From: Desulfatibacillum aliphaticivorans DSM 15576
GTDB lineage: Bacteria; Desulfobacterota; Desulfobacteria; Desulfobacterales; Desulfatibacillaceae
DNA: 64,000 nucleotides
Assembly (NCBI RefSeq): GCF_000429905.1
Contig: NZ_AUCT01000024.1
Location: 47,476 to 111,475 of the forward strand
Reading direction: 5' to 3'
Shown here one piece after another: positions 37,480 through 44,618 of the stretch. Numbering within the stretch: the first letter of the stretch is position 1; each line of letters starts with the position of its first letter. Made by a program: the position numbers and the translations under genes. The notes under the pieces are model-generated. The model ran no database searches. It saw only the letters and a list, made by a program, of their open reading frames with translations, and was not told the DNA's origin.

Positions 37480-38718
37480 ATGTTTTATAGAATCTTAACC
37501 TGGGTTGCCCCTTTGCTGCTTATTTGCGCCGTGGAATGCGGATACTCCGGGGAGCTTTCCATTAACTCATGCGAAGGCAATATGGGGGCTGCGGTGTCTT
37601 TCGCCGTCTCCGTGAACAACGCTCCAAACGACCTCCAGGCGCTCATCATGGACGTGCGTTACGACCCGGACGCCATGACCTTTACAGGGTATGATCGAGG
37701 CGGCCTGGCAGTCTCGGGCTATCCCATGATGATCGTGAACGAATACCAGCCCGGGGTGATTCGCGTCGGCGCTGTTGACCCCATTGGATCCGGCGTCATT
37801 GAAGGCGAGTCCGGAGATTTTCTGCATCTGAACTTCCAGGTTACAGGAAACAAAGAGAGTGCTGTTACATTCGGGACTTTAAAGGACGACCTCAAAGGGT
37901 GGAGTGTTTCATCAGGCCGCCTGTACAGACAAGACCTTGAACAGGATTTGGATGCAGAGCAGGAGGAAAGTGCGAACTCTTCGGAAAGAAAAAACGCCAC
38001 GGAGGATGAATCCCAAACTCCATATAGCCAGGACTCGGAAGAAAGCAGATCCCAAACTGCTGCAACCTCCGCCTTAAACATGGAAACCGACCAAAACGAT
38101 GCGGGAGAGGCAACCAACGAATCCGCATCCGCGGCGGAGACCTCATTTGAAAGGCCGCAATCAAATCGGGGCGTCCAGGAAATAAAACTATCCTCCGGAA
38201 AATCCCGAACAAACACCCCCTCTTCGTTGGAGGCTAAGTCAGAAAATTTTGCGGCGCCTGCATCTACCTCCGGCGCGGCAAATGCTTCCATGAAAGAAAA
38301 GATTGAGCAGATAAAGCGCATAGGTTTAGACAGTTCAGACCAAATCGCGAACAAGTTTTCGTCTTCGCGCAAGAAAAATGGAGCGTCCTCAGACCAAACC
38401 AAAGCAGGCCGCACTCGAACCGGCGGCCAAGCGGAAAACGGGACGGCGGTGAACAACGTGTCCTCGCTTTTTGTGGATCAGGCTATCTCGCCGGAATGGC
38501 TTGCCCGGGTTGTGGCGGTGTTATTGATTTTATCCATGTCCATGGTCGCCGCGCTTCTGCTGGTTTTAGGGGGAATCTTGTTTATGCTGATTCTCTTATA
38601 CAGAAGGCTTGGAGCGCTGGAGAAGGCTGGAATGATTGAATATCGCGCTCCGTTTGTAATTCGGGCAAGTCCAGGGGATCATTTTCAAGCGATGCCGCAG
38701 AATAAGGCGACGCATTAA
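37480..38718 (+). CDS. Cohesin-domain protein with long Ser/Thr/Glu-rich stalk and C-terminal membrane anchor
   Basis: A 412-residue protein. A signal peptide (ILTWVAPLLLICAVECGYS, ~4-22) is followed by a cohesin-like domain (about 25-150; LQALIMDVRYDPDAMTFTGY and VIRVGAVDPIGSG match the cohesin beta-sandwich). A low-complexity linker of ~180 residues rich in Ser, Glu, Asn, Thr and Ala (155-330) comes next, then a strong hydrophobic segment (VVAVLLILSMSMVAALLLVL, ~345-370) and a basic tail. The layout suits a membrane-tethered receptor holding dockerin proteins on the cell surface. AGGGGGTGTGA precedes the ATG. It sits 73 bases after the dockerin gene. Confidence 0.8.
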   Translation: MFYRILTWVAPLLLICAVECGYSGELSINSCEGNMGAAVSFAVSVNNAPNDLQALIMDVRYDPDAMTFTGYDRGGLAVSGYPMMIVNEYQPGVIRVGAVDPIGSGVIEGESGDFLHLNFQVTGNKESAVTFGTLKDDLKGWSVSSGRLYRQDLEQDLDAEQEESANSSERKNATEDESQTPYSQDSEESRSQTAATSALNMETDQNDAGEATNESASAAETSFERPQSNRGVQEIKLSSGKSRTNTPSSLEAKSENFAAPASTSGAANASMKEKIEQIKRIGLDSSDQIANKFSSSRKKNGASSDQTKAGRTRTGGQAENGTAVNNVSSLFVDQAISPEWLARVVAVLLILSMSMVAALLLVLGGILFMLILLYRRLGALEKAGMIEYRAPFVIRASPGDHFQAMPQNKATH

Positions 38719-38768
38719 AGGGTTAAAAAAAACAGGCTTTGCATGCCGCCAGATAACAGGAGTTCTTT

Positions 38769-39263
38769 ATGCAACGTTTGGCTAAACACTTTTTGGTCTT
38801 AGCGATCATAATCCTAATTGCAGGTTGGCAAGATCTTTATGCCGATTTTCAGAAGCCGGAGAAGTCCGGCTCCAAAGACATGATGTCCATCCTGCTAAAG
38901 GCTGAAAACGCGCCTTCCGGCGTCCGGGCCATGGGCCTGGAAATCCATTATAATCCGCAAGTTCTGGAATTTGAGAAATGCGAGCGAACCGGATTGATGA
39001 AAAAAGGGTTTTCCATGTTTGGGTCCAATATAGTTAAGCCCGGAGTTCTGCGCATGGGCGGCATTGATCCCTCGGCGGATTCATTACCCTCAGGGGTTAG
39101 CGGCGACCTCTTTATTCTCCGCTTCAAAATGGTCGGAAAAGGTTCGCCTGATTTCGCATTCAAGAATTTCAAGGACGACATTCAAGAATGGAGCACAAGA
39201 ATCGGGCCGTGCAATGCAGACGATTCGCCCGTTTCAGGCTTGGTTTTATGCATTGACGAATAA
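38769..39263 (+). CDS. Small secreted cohesin-domain protein
   Basis: A 164-residue protein with an N-terminal signal or anchor (HFLVLAIIILIAGWQDLYA, residues 7-25). A single cohesin-like domain fills the rest (RAMGLEIHYNPQVLEFEKCE, then VLRMGGIDPSADSLPSGVSG), clearly similar to the cohesin of the gene just upstream. Cys is scarce (three in the mature part), and there is no C-terminal anchor. AGGAG is just upstream of ATG 38769. It is the third gene of the cohesin/dockerin set and would offer a soluble or envelope-bound dockerin partner. Confidence 0.75.
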   Translation: MQRLAKHFLVLAIIILIAGWQDLYADFQKPEKSGSKDMMSILLKAENAPSGVRAMGLEIHYNPQVLEFEKCERTGLMKKGFSMFGSNIVKPGVLRMGGIDPSADSLPSGVSGDLFILRFKMVGKGSPDFAFKNFKDDIQEWSTRIGPCNADDSPVSGLVLCIDE

Positions 39264-39500
39264 ATGCCTAATTTGCAGGTCATGAGGGTTTGTCATTGCA
39301 GGCCCTTTGGGGATTGCAATTCATCGAAACGGCGCATTTGAATTGGGCTCGGGAAATAATTGGAGGGTTTTACGTCATAAGAGCGCTTCAAGGAAAAACC
39401 AATTGGTTTGTCCTGGATTTATCTCCGGATTTTAGGTATCATCATGGCGGAGGGTGCGCCTTGCACCATAAGGGATAACCAACAATCAAGGACATTTAAT

Positions 39501-40334
39501 ATGAAATCCTGCCTGTCTGTTTTTTCCCGCTTTTGCGCGGCGGCGGCCTTGGCCGTTCTGCTTTTTTCCGGTTGCATGCAAAGAGGCTATGAAATTACCT
39601 ACACCCCGGAAATGCCCGAGGCCATGCCCCCAACCAGTGACGCCAAAATTTTCAACTATTACGACGTCAATGCGGATAAAATATACGATGTCTTTTTTAA
39701 GGACTACCTTATCATCGGCCGCTCGTCCTTTGAAGGCCCATACAACGATCCCCAAAGCCTGTTGGAGTTCGCCCAGGCAAAAGGCGCCCACGTTGTGGTG
39801 ACGTCGTCCTCGCTTTCGGAGGAGCGCACTCACGACATGACCATTGACATGCCCGCCACGCCGTCGATTCCCGTGGTGGGAGGGGACAGCGCCGGACCTT
39901 CCGGCTACCACACGACCGGCGTGACCACCCACCAGCGCATGCGCATGAATCTGAAAATCTTCAACCAAACCGCTTTGTTTTTACGCAAGATCAAAGACGA
40001 ACCCGCCTTGTGGGAAATGAACAAGGCCCAGTTCAGCGACCTGGCCGCGGCCAAGGCTTACGCCGAGTATGACGCCCAGGGCGCCAGGGTGGAGGCCTAT
40101 AAAACGGACGGGCGGATTTTGGGGTTTTACAACGGGGCCTCAAGCTCCGAATGGAAAAACGGGGACCTCAAGTTTATCATTTACGAAGGGGACAAACTCT
40201 CCGGCGTATACCTGATGGACGACAAAACGCCTCAACTGGCTAAATACGCGTTTTTCTCCGACGGTCGGGTGGAAGCCAGTCTGCCTCTGGTGGAGGAAAG
40301 GGCGATTCTCAGGCAAACGGGCGGCGTGAAATAA
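39501..40334 (+). CDS. Predicted lipoprotein of unknown function
   Basis: A 277-residue protein with a lipoprotein signal: LAVLLFSGCMQRG places the lipobox Cys at about residue 24. The mature protein starts with Pro-rich ITYTPEMPEAMPPTSD, then a domain DVFFKDYLIIGRSSFEGPYN and EFAQAKGAHVVVTSSSLSEE that resembles DUF-type periplasmic domains handling misfolding or surface chemistry, without a firm match. The C-terminal part has repeated short beta patterns (LKFIIYEGDKLSGVYLMDD). ATG 39501 is chosen because it starts the signal; the open frame upstream to 39408 lacks one. It is convergent with the next gene. Function unknown. Confidence 0.75.
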   Translation: MKSCLSVFSRFCAAAALAVLLFSGCMQRGYEITYTPEMPEAMPPTSDAKIFNYYDVNADKIYDVFFKDYLIIGRSSFEGPYNDPQSLLEFAQAKGAHVVVTSSSLSEERTHDMTIDMPATPSIPVVGGDSAGPSGYHTTGVTTHQRMRMNLKIFNQTALFLRKIKDEPALWEMNKAQFSDLAAAKAYAEYDAQGARVEAYKTDGRILGFYNGASSSEWKNGDLKFIIYEGDKLSGVYLMDDKTPQLAKYAFFSDGRVEASLPLVEERAILRQTGGVK

Positions 40335-40363
40335 CCCGCCCGTCTAATCTTATGGGTTAATCA

Positions 40364-41119
40364 TCAACTCTTGGGAAAAAACGGCCCCTTGCCCGTGAGG
40401 AAGGATTTTACGAAGTCAAATCCCAAAAGCATCATATCCTCGTCCGAGGCTTGGGCCTTGGCGAGCCTGTCCTCGGGCACGTCAAAGCGGCTTAAAAACG
40501 AACTGTTCAGGACGAAATCCTTAAACTTATCCACGTTGAAGCAGGCCATGGCCGCCATTTTCAGGGCTGGGCTCTGACGGCCCTGGGGTCCCCAGGGGTT
40601 GGACCGGAACAAAGAGTCCATATCCACCCAATGGGAGTTCATGACCGTGTAATCCTCCATATTCTGGTCCGCAATCCATTCCTCGGCAGTCCACTCCCTG
40701 CCCTGCCCGTGGCCGTGGCAATGATCGTGCACGGTAAAAAAATAGGCCGTATGATAATAGTCGCCCACCCGGGAGACTGCGGGCTCCAAAGGATAGGCCC
40801 GGCACGAAAAAGGCCGGTCTTCATACACGGTGCAGCCTTCATCGGTCAAAAAGGGGCACGGCAGGCCTTCGATCTTTTGCATTTTCAGCATGACGCTGGG
40901 AAAATGCTCGTTGTCCCGATAATCCGAATAGGTGTGTTTTTCCAAAAACTCGTCCGAGGTCATGCCCAGCCGATTTTTCATGCGGATGACGTCGTAGGGG
41001 TATAAGTACATGTCCGCGTTGCGGCAGCAATTGGTAAAGCAGTCCACCTGGGGATTGCAAGTAAAATTAAAGGTTTCTCCGGCCGTTAAAAGATGCCTTC
41101 CTGTTTTGATTTCCGCCAT
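40364..41119 (-). CDS. YkgJ-family cysteine-cluster protein
   Basis: A 251-residue protein with the zinc/iron-chelating Cys pattern of the YkgJ (UPF0153) family. It has FNFTCNPQVDCFTNCCRNAD (C at about 20-32), LPCPFLTDEGCTVYEDRPFSCRAYPLE (shown as LPCPFLTDEGC and CRAYPLE), and a His-rich HDHCHGHGQGREW. The group probably binds a metal cofactor, but its biochemistry is unestablished. ATG 41119 is preferred because the frame upstream to 41434 lacks similarity. It is antisense-adjacent to yidD, and two other YkgJ-type genes lie in this window. Confidence 0.82.
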   Translation of the reverse strand: MAEIKTGRHLLTAGETFNFTCNPQVDCFTNCCRNADMYLYPYDVIRMKNRLGMTSDEFLEKHTYSDYRDNEHFPSVMLKMQKIEGLPCPFLTDEGCTVYEDRPFSCRAYPLEPAVSRVGDYYHTAYFFTVHDHCHGHGQGREWTAEEWIADQNMEDYTVMNSHWVDMDSLFRSNPWGPQGRQSPALKMAAMACFNVDKFKDFVLNSSFLSRFDVPEDRLAKAQASDEDMMLLGFDFVKSFLTGKGPFFPKS

Positions 41120-41276
41120 GGGTGCAGGGTCCTTTCCAAATTTTCCGATTCTTTCAAGCCGATTTCGGCTTAAGGCACTGTATCGCAAAACAGCCTCATC
41201 GTCACCCCCCATGGAGGATTTTGGCGGCATCCGGTTTTCGCTTGACAGGGAAGCCGATAAATTGTCCACTGCCGTC

Positions 41277-41708
41277 ATGAAAACGATTGCACTGCATACG
41301 GCTTTGATTGTGATATTGCTTCTGTCGGCCGGCCCCGCCGTTGCGGGCGGAGACCCTATGAAGGGACCTAAAAAGGCCGTCAAACCCGCAGCCGTCAAAC
41401 TTGAAGACAGCGTGGGCGAAGGCTTTATGATCACCGTCTACCAGAAAATCCTCTCCCCCGTGGGCGGAGCGCGGTGCAGGATGCATCCCAGCTGCTCGCG
41501 CTACGGCAGGCAGTGCTTTGAAGAATACGGCCTCTTAAGGGGCTATATCATGACCTGCGACAGACTCATGCGCTGCGGCCGGGACGAAATCCACCTTTCC
41601 CCCGTCCTCTGGGTGGACGGAAAGAAAAAATGCCTGGATCCGGTTTCGGAGAATGTTTTCCCCTTGCTCCATGATGAAAAATGCGGCGCCAACCATTCCT
41701 GCCAATGA
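41277..41708 (+). CDS. YidD-like membrane protein insertion efficiency factor with N-terminal signal
   Basis: A 143-residue protein. YidD-like core features are ITVYQKILSPVGGARCRMHPSCSRYG (given here as YQKILSP and CRMHPSCSRYG), EYGLLRGYIMTCDRLMRCGRDE and a final Asp-rich stretch. Standard YidD is about 70-90 residues; here ~50 residues precede it with a hydrophobic signal (ALIVILLLSAGPAVAGG), which would send the core across the membrane or anchor it. It has Cys at positions usual for YidD. YidD normally helps YidC insert membrane proteins at the cytosolic face, so an exported version is unusual. ATG 41277 has a poor RBS. It is 10 bases upstream of a YkgJ-type gene. Confidence 0.75.
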   Translation: MKTIALHTALIVILLLSAGPAVAGGDPMKGPKKAVKPAAVKLEDSVGEGFMITVYQKILSPVGGARCRMHPSCSRYGRQCFEEYGLLRGYIMTCDRLMRCGRDEIHLSPVLWVDGKKKCLDPVSENVFPLLHDEKCGANHSCQ

Positions 41709-41718
41709 GGACGAACCA

Positions 41719-42414
41719 TTGACCGTTAATTCCAGCAAATCTCCGGACGCCCCCAGGACATCCTGCATCCAGTGCGGCTCGTGCTGCACCAAAGGCGGCC
41801 CCGCGCTTCACAAGCAGGACATGGACATCATGCGGCGGGGCGTTATTATGCCCCAGCACTTGTTTAGCTTGCGCGTGGGCGAAAAGGTGTACGAAAACGT
41901 GGTGGGCGCCGTGGCTCCTTCTCGGGAGGAAATGGTCAAGATCAAGGGCAAGCCCGGATCGTGGACCTGCCTTTTTTTTAACGAAGAGGAAAAAAACTGC
42001 GGCATCTACCAGGATCGCCCCATGGAGTGCCGAGCCCTGGCCTGCTGGGACACTTCAGCCATTGAAGCGGTGTACGCCAAGGACCGCCTGACGCGATTTG
42101 ACCTGGTCGGCCCTCAGGACGCCGTCCGAAAATTCATGGACGCCCACGAAAAAAGGTGCTCGCACCGGGAAATGGCGCGATTGATCGGGCTCTTGTCTTC
42201 AGAACAGGCGGAAAAAGCCGCCAACCAGATTCTGGACATGGTGCTGTACGAGAACGACATGCGGGCCATGCTGGTGCAAAAGGCCGGGCTTAAAAACGAA
42301 CACCTGGATTTTTTGTTCGGCAGGCCCTTACAGGAAGCCCTGAAAGGCTACGGCCTGGAGGTGAAAAACATCCGGGGCAAGTTGGCCTTATTTCCGGTGG
42401 GGAATAATCCTTAA
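41719..42414 (+). CDS. YkgJ-family cysteine-cluster protein (TTG start)
   Basis: A 231-residue protein with the YkgJ pattern: TSCIQCGSCCTKGGPALHKQD (C-x2-C-x2-CC) near residue 12, then WTCLFFNEEEKNCGIYQDRPMECRALACWD near 75 (given here as CLFFNEEEKNCGIY and CRALACWD). ATG codons lie further upstream (41653 and 41671) inside yidD, but TTG 41719 is best spaced after ATGAGGACG, whose ATGAGG overlaps the yidD stop. Translation coupling to yidD is likely. It may bind an Fe-S or zinc centre; the function is unknown. Confidence 0.72.
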   Translation: MTVNSSKSPDAPRTSCIQCGSCCTKGGPALHKQDMDIMRRGVIMPQHLFSLRVGEKVYENVVGAVAPSREEMVKIKGKPGSWTCLFFNEEEKNCGIYQDRPMECRALACWDTSAIEAVYAKDRLTRFDLVGPQDAVRKFMDAHEKRCSHREMARLIGLLSSEQAEKAANQILDMVLYENDMRAMLVQKAGLKNEHLDFLFGRPLQEALKGYGLEVKNIRGKLALFPVGNNP

Positions 42415-43373
42415 GCCGCTTCAATATGCCCGGGCCGCCCCTTGGCTTCCAGGGCCAGATCGACCAGCCTGCTCATGAGCGCGGTGAAATCCATGCCCGC
42501 AACCTTTGCGGCTTTGGGCAGCAGGCTGTTGGCCGTCATGCCCGGAATGGTGTTGGTCTCCAGCACATGCAGCGCCCCGTCCTTATCTATAATCATATCC
42601 GTTCGGCTGTATCCCTTGCAGAATAGAGCCTTATGAGCTTGCTTGGACAGATCCATGGCCTTTTGGGCGTCTTCTTCACTGATGCGGGCCGGGCAGATTT
42701 CTTCGGATTTGCCGGCTTCGTATTTTGCGCCGTATTCAAAAAAGGCGAATTCCTCCCCTGGCACGATTTCGATTAACGGCAGGGCTTCCAATTCGTCGTT
42801 GCCAAGCACGGCGCCGGTGATTTCCACGCCGGTGACGCAGGCTTCCAGAAGCAGGACCGGATCTTCTGCGAATCCCGCGTCCAGCGCCTTGTCCAGGTCG
42901 GCAGGCCCTTTAACCAGGCTCATGCCTATGGAGGAGCCGCCCATGCAGGGTTTGACGAACAGGGGGTAACCCACCTGGTCCGCCAGATTTGCAGCCTCAT
43001 GACGATTGTCCGGGCTGACCACACGGTAAGGCGGAGTTTTAATCCCAGCTTGCTCATAAAGCTGTTTGGAGGCCAGTTTGCTCATGGATACGGCGCTGCC
43101 CAAAACCCCGGACCCCTGATAAGGGATGTCCAGCATGTCCAAAAGGCCCTGGATGCGGCCGTCCTCGCCATACTCTCCATGGAGCATGACCACGGCGACG
43201 TCTATATTGGGAGCGTCGTGCACAAGGCGCGGAATGTCGATTTTGGGGTCGTAGCAGCGAACGATAAAACGGTCTTTGTCCAAGGCGTTGAGCACTTCCG
43301 TGCCGCTAAGAATGGAGACCTCCCGTTCTGCGGAGGCGCCGCCGAATAGGAGGGCGAGATTCAACCTTTTCAT
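42411..43373 (-). CDS. ddl: D-alanine--D-alanine ligase
   Basis: A 320-residue ATP-grasp ligase that makes D-Ala-D-Ala for peptidoglycan. It has NLALLFGGASAEREVSILSG (start), VVMLHGEYGEDGRIQGLLD (~60), KLASKQLYEQAGI (~107), PLFVKPCMGGSSIGMSLV (~137), and the metal/phosphate C-terminal LETNTIPGMTANSLLPKA. Length is typical. It starts at ATG 43373. Its end overlaps the YkgJ-type gene end by 4 bases in convergent orientation. Confidence 0.95.
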   Translation of the reverse strand: MKRLNLALLFGGASAEREVSILSGTEVLNALDKDRFIVRCYDPKIDIPRLVHDAPNIDVAVVMLHGEYGEDGRIQGLLDMLDIPYQGSGVLGSAVSMSKLASKQLYEQAGIKTPPYRVVSPDNRHEAANLADQVGYPLFVKPCMGGSSIGMSLVKGPADLDKALDAGFAEDPVLLLEACVTGVEITGAVLGNDELEALPLIEIVPGEEFAFFEYGAKYEAGKSEEICPARISEEDAQKAMDLSKQAHKALFCKGYSRTDMIIDKDGALHVLETNTIPGMTANSLLPKAAKVAGMDFTALMSRLVDLALEAKGRPGHIEAA

Positions 43374-43451
43374 GGATCCCCCCGGCGTGGTTGGGTTGAT
43401 GTTTTGTGCAAACCCTTTTATAAGGCTCCGGCCTTTCGCCTGCAGGCCGGA

Positions 43452-43946
43452 TTACTTCAAGAGCCCTTGTTTGGCTTTGTGGTACTCGGCGGACGTTATG
43501 AGATTTTTCTCAAAAAGTTCGGCCAGTTCCTTAAGCTCGCGAAGGCGCATGGCATCAGGGTCTTCCAGTTGGGCTACATGGCGGGGGCCCGCCAGTCTTT
43601 CGGCCGCCGCCCTGCCGTCCATACGTACGGACACCAAGCCGCCAAGAAAGCTGACTTCCACTTCTTTTCCGCTGATCATGGGGTCGGAAAGGACTTCGGA
43701 GAGGCTTTTGCCGTCGCGTTTCAGCTTTTGGAAAAAGCGGTATCCCGAGTAGATTATGAGGGCGGTTCCGCCGAAGAAGATATAAGGCATAAATTGGACC
43801 AGACCGCCAAAGAAGAGGACGGCCCCTCCCAGCCCCAAAACCAAAACGGCGTGCAGAACCAAAATGAAATAGGCCAGGAATACGCTTTTTACGACCCCCG
43901 GATTTTCCGGTTGCTTAGGGGCCTGCTTGTTGCGGTTAAAAAACAT
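43452..43946 (-). CDS. Small two-TM membrane protein with SHOCT-like C-terminus
   Basis: A 164-residue protein. Two adjacent hydrophobic segments occupy about residues 18-62 (SVFLAYFILVLHAVLVLGLG and VQFMPYIFFGGTALIIYSGY). A charged middle follows with VEVSFLGGLVSVRMDGR. The C-terminal helix LRELKELAELFEKNLITSAEYHKAK resembles a SHOCT (short C-terminal) domain; quoted region is at ~135-160. ATG 43946 overlaps the end of the DUF1992 gene. It probably forms an operon with that gene. Function unknown. Confidence 0.7.
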   Translation of the reverse strand: MFFNRNKQAPKQPENPGVVKSVFLAYFILVLHAVLVLGLGGAVLFFGGLVQFMPYIFFGGTALIIYSGYRFFQKLKRDGKSLSEVLSDPMISGKEVEVSFLGGLVSVRMDGRAAAERLAGPRHVAQLEDPDAMRLRELKELAELFEKNLITSAEYHKAKQGLLK

Positions 43947-43950
43947 GCTT

Positions 43951-44322
43951 TCATTTCTTCCCGAATTTCTCCACCAACTTATGCTCGTAGCATTCGGGCA
44001 CATCAAACTCAAGCGAGCCTGAACGCATAAGATTGAGCTTGGTTATCAGGTGGTTCAATTTCTTCATTGCTTTGTATTTTTCCCGGGTGTCTTCCATGCC
44101 TGCCATTAGCTGCTCCATGTTGGCGATTTCTTTTTTTACTTCCACCTCCGGGGGCAGGCAGCCCGCGTTCTTGAGTATTTTGTAAGCCATGCGCAGGTCT
44201 TCGGGAACGCAAACGTCCCTGTCCAGGTCGATGGGTTTGCCGGCGCCTGGAAGATCGTCAAAGACTCCTCTACGTTGGGCGTCTTGAATTCGCTGCTCGA
44301 TGATTTTGTTAAAACCGTCCAC
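43951..44322 (-). CDS. DUF1992 (DnaJ-homolog subfamily C member 28-like conserved domain) protein
   Basis: A 123-residue protein made of the DUF1992 domain: NKIIEQRIQDAQRRGVFDDL, LPGAGKPIDLDRD and EDLRMAYKILKNAGCLPPE in order. The domain is widespread in bacteria and occurs in eukaryotic DNAJC28; no activity is known. GTG 44322 follows AGGTGAGC with normal spacing; the frame continues up to ATG 44385, where AAGGA abuts the ATG, making that start less likely. The SHOCT-like gene overlaps its end. The tRNA-Met gene and its terminator lie upstream. Confidence 0.8.
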   Translation of the reverse strand: MDGFNKIIEQRIQDAQRRGVFDDLPGAGKPIDLDRDVCVPEDLRMAYKILKNAGCLPPEVEVKKEIANMEQLMAGMEDTREKYKAMKKLNHLITKLNLMRSGSLEFDVPECYEHKLVEKFGKK

Positions 44323-44404
44323 ACGCTCACCTGCAAAGGAGCCGTACTCAAGAGATCGGCGGTTCACTGTCCAAAGATAAAACATTCCTTGGACGGTGGC
44401 AACT

Positions 44405-44440
44405 AAAAAACCCCCGAGAGGGCTGGACGCCTCCCGAGGG
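44405..44440 (-). terminator. Terminator of the tRNA-Met gene
   Basis: On the minus strand CCCTCGGGAGG pairs over 11 positions (two G-U pairs) with CCTCTCGGGGG, followed by TTTTTT, just after the tRNA. Confidence 0.92.
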
Positions 44441-44453
44441 TTTTAATTGCGTT

Positions 44454-44530
44454 TGGTGGCGATGCAGGGATTTGAACCCCGGACACTGCGGATATGAGCC
44501 GCATGCTCTGACCGACTGAGCTACATCGCC
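44454..44530 (-). tRNA. tRNA-Met (CAT), probably elongator
   Basis: A 77-nt gene with encoded CCA. The acceptor stem GGCGATG/CATCGCC has discriminator A. The D arm is AGCTCAGTCGGTCAGAGC, the anticodon stem TGCGG/CCGCA carries loop CTCATAT (anticodon CAT), and the T arm contains GGTTCAAATCC. The fully paired first acceptor pair (G1-C72) argues against an initiator tRNA. A CAT tRNA modified to read AUA (Ile2) cannot be ruled out by sequence alone. Confidence 0.95.
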
Positions 44531-44545
44531 GCAACAGAGAAAGCG

Positions 44546-44574
44546 CTTTTACCACGTGATTTGTCCGGCGTCAA
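44546..44574 (-). promoter_or_regulatory. Promoter of the tRNA-Met gene
   Basis: On the minus strand TTGACG (44574-44569), 17-base spacer, TAAAAG (44551-44546). The predicted start lies ~10 bases ahead of the mature tRNA 5' end. Confidence 0.65.
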
Positions 44575-44618
44575 CCCGGAAAATACATCTCTGCCAACTA
44601 TTTTTATAATTTCTTCGA

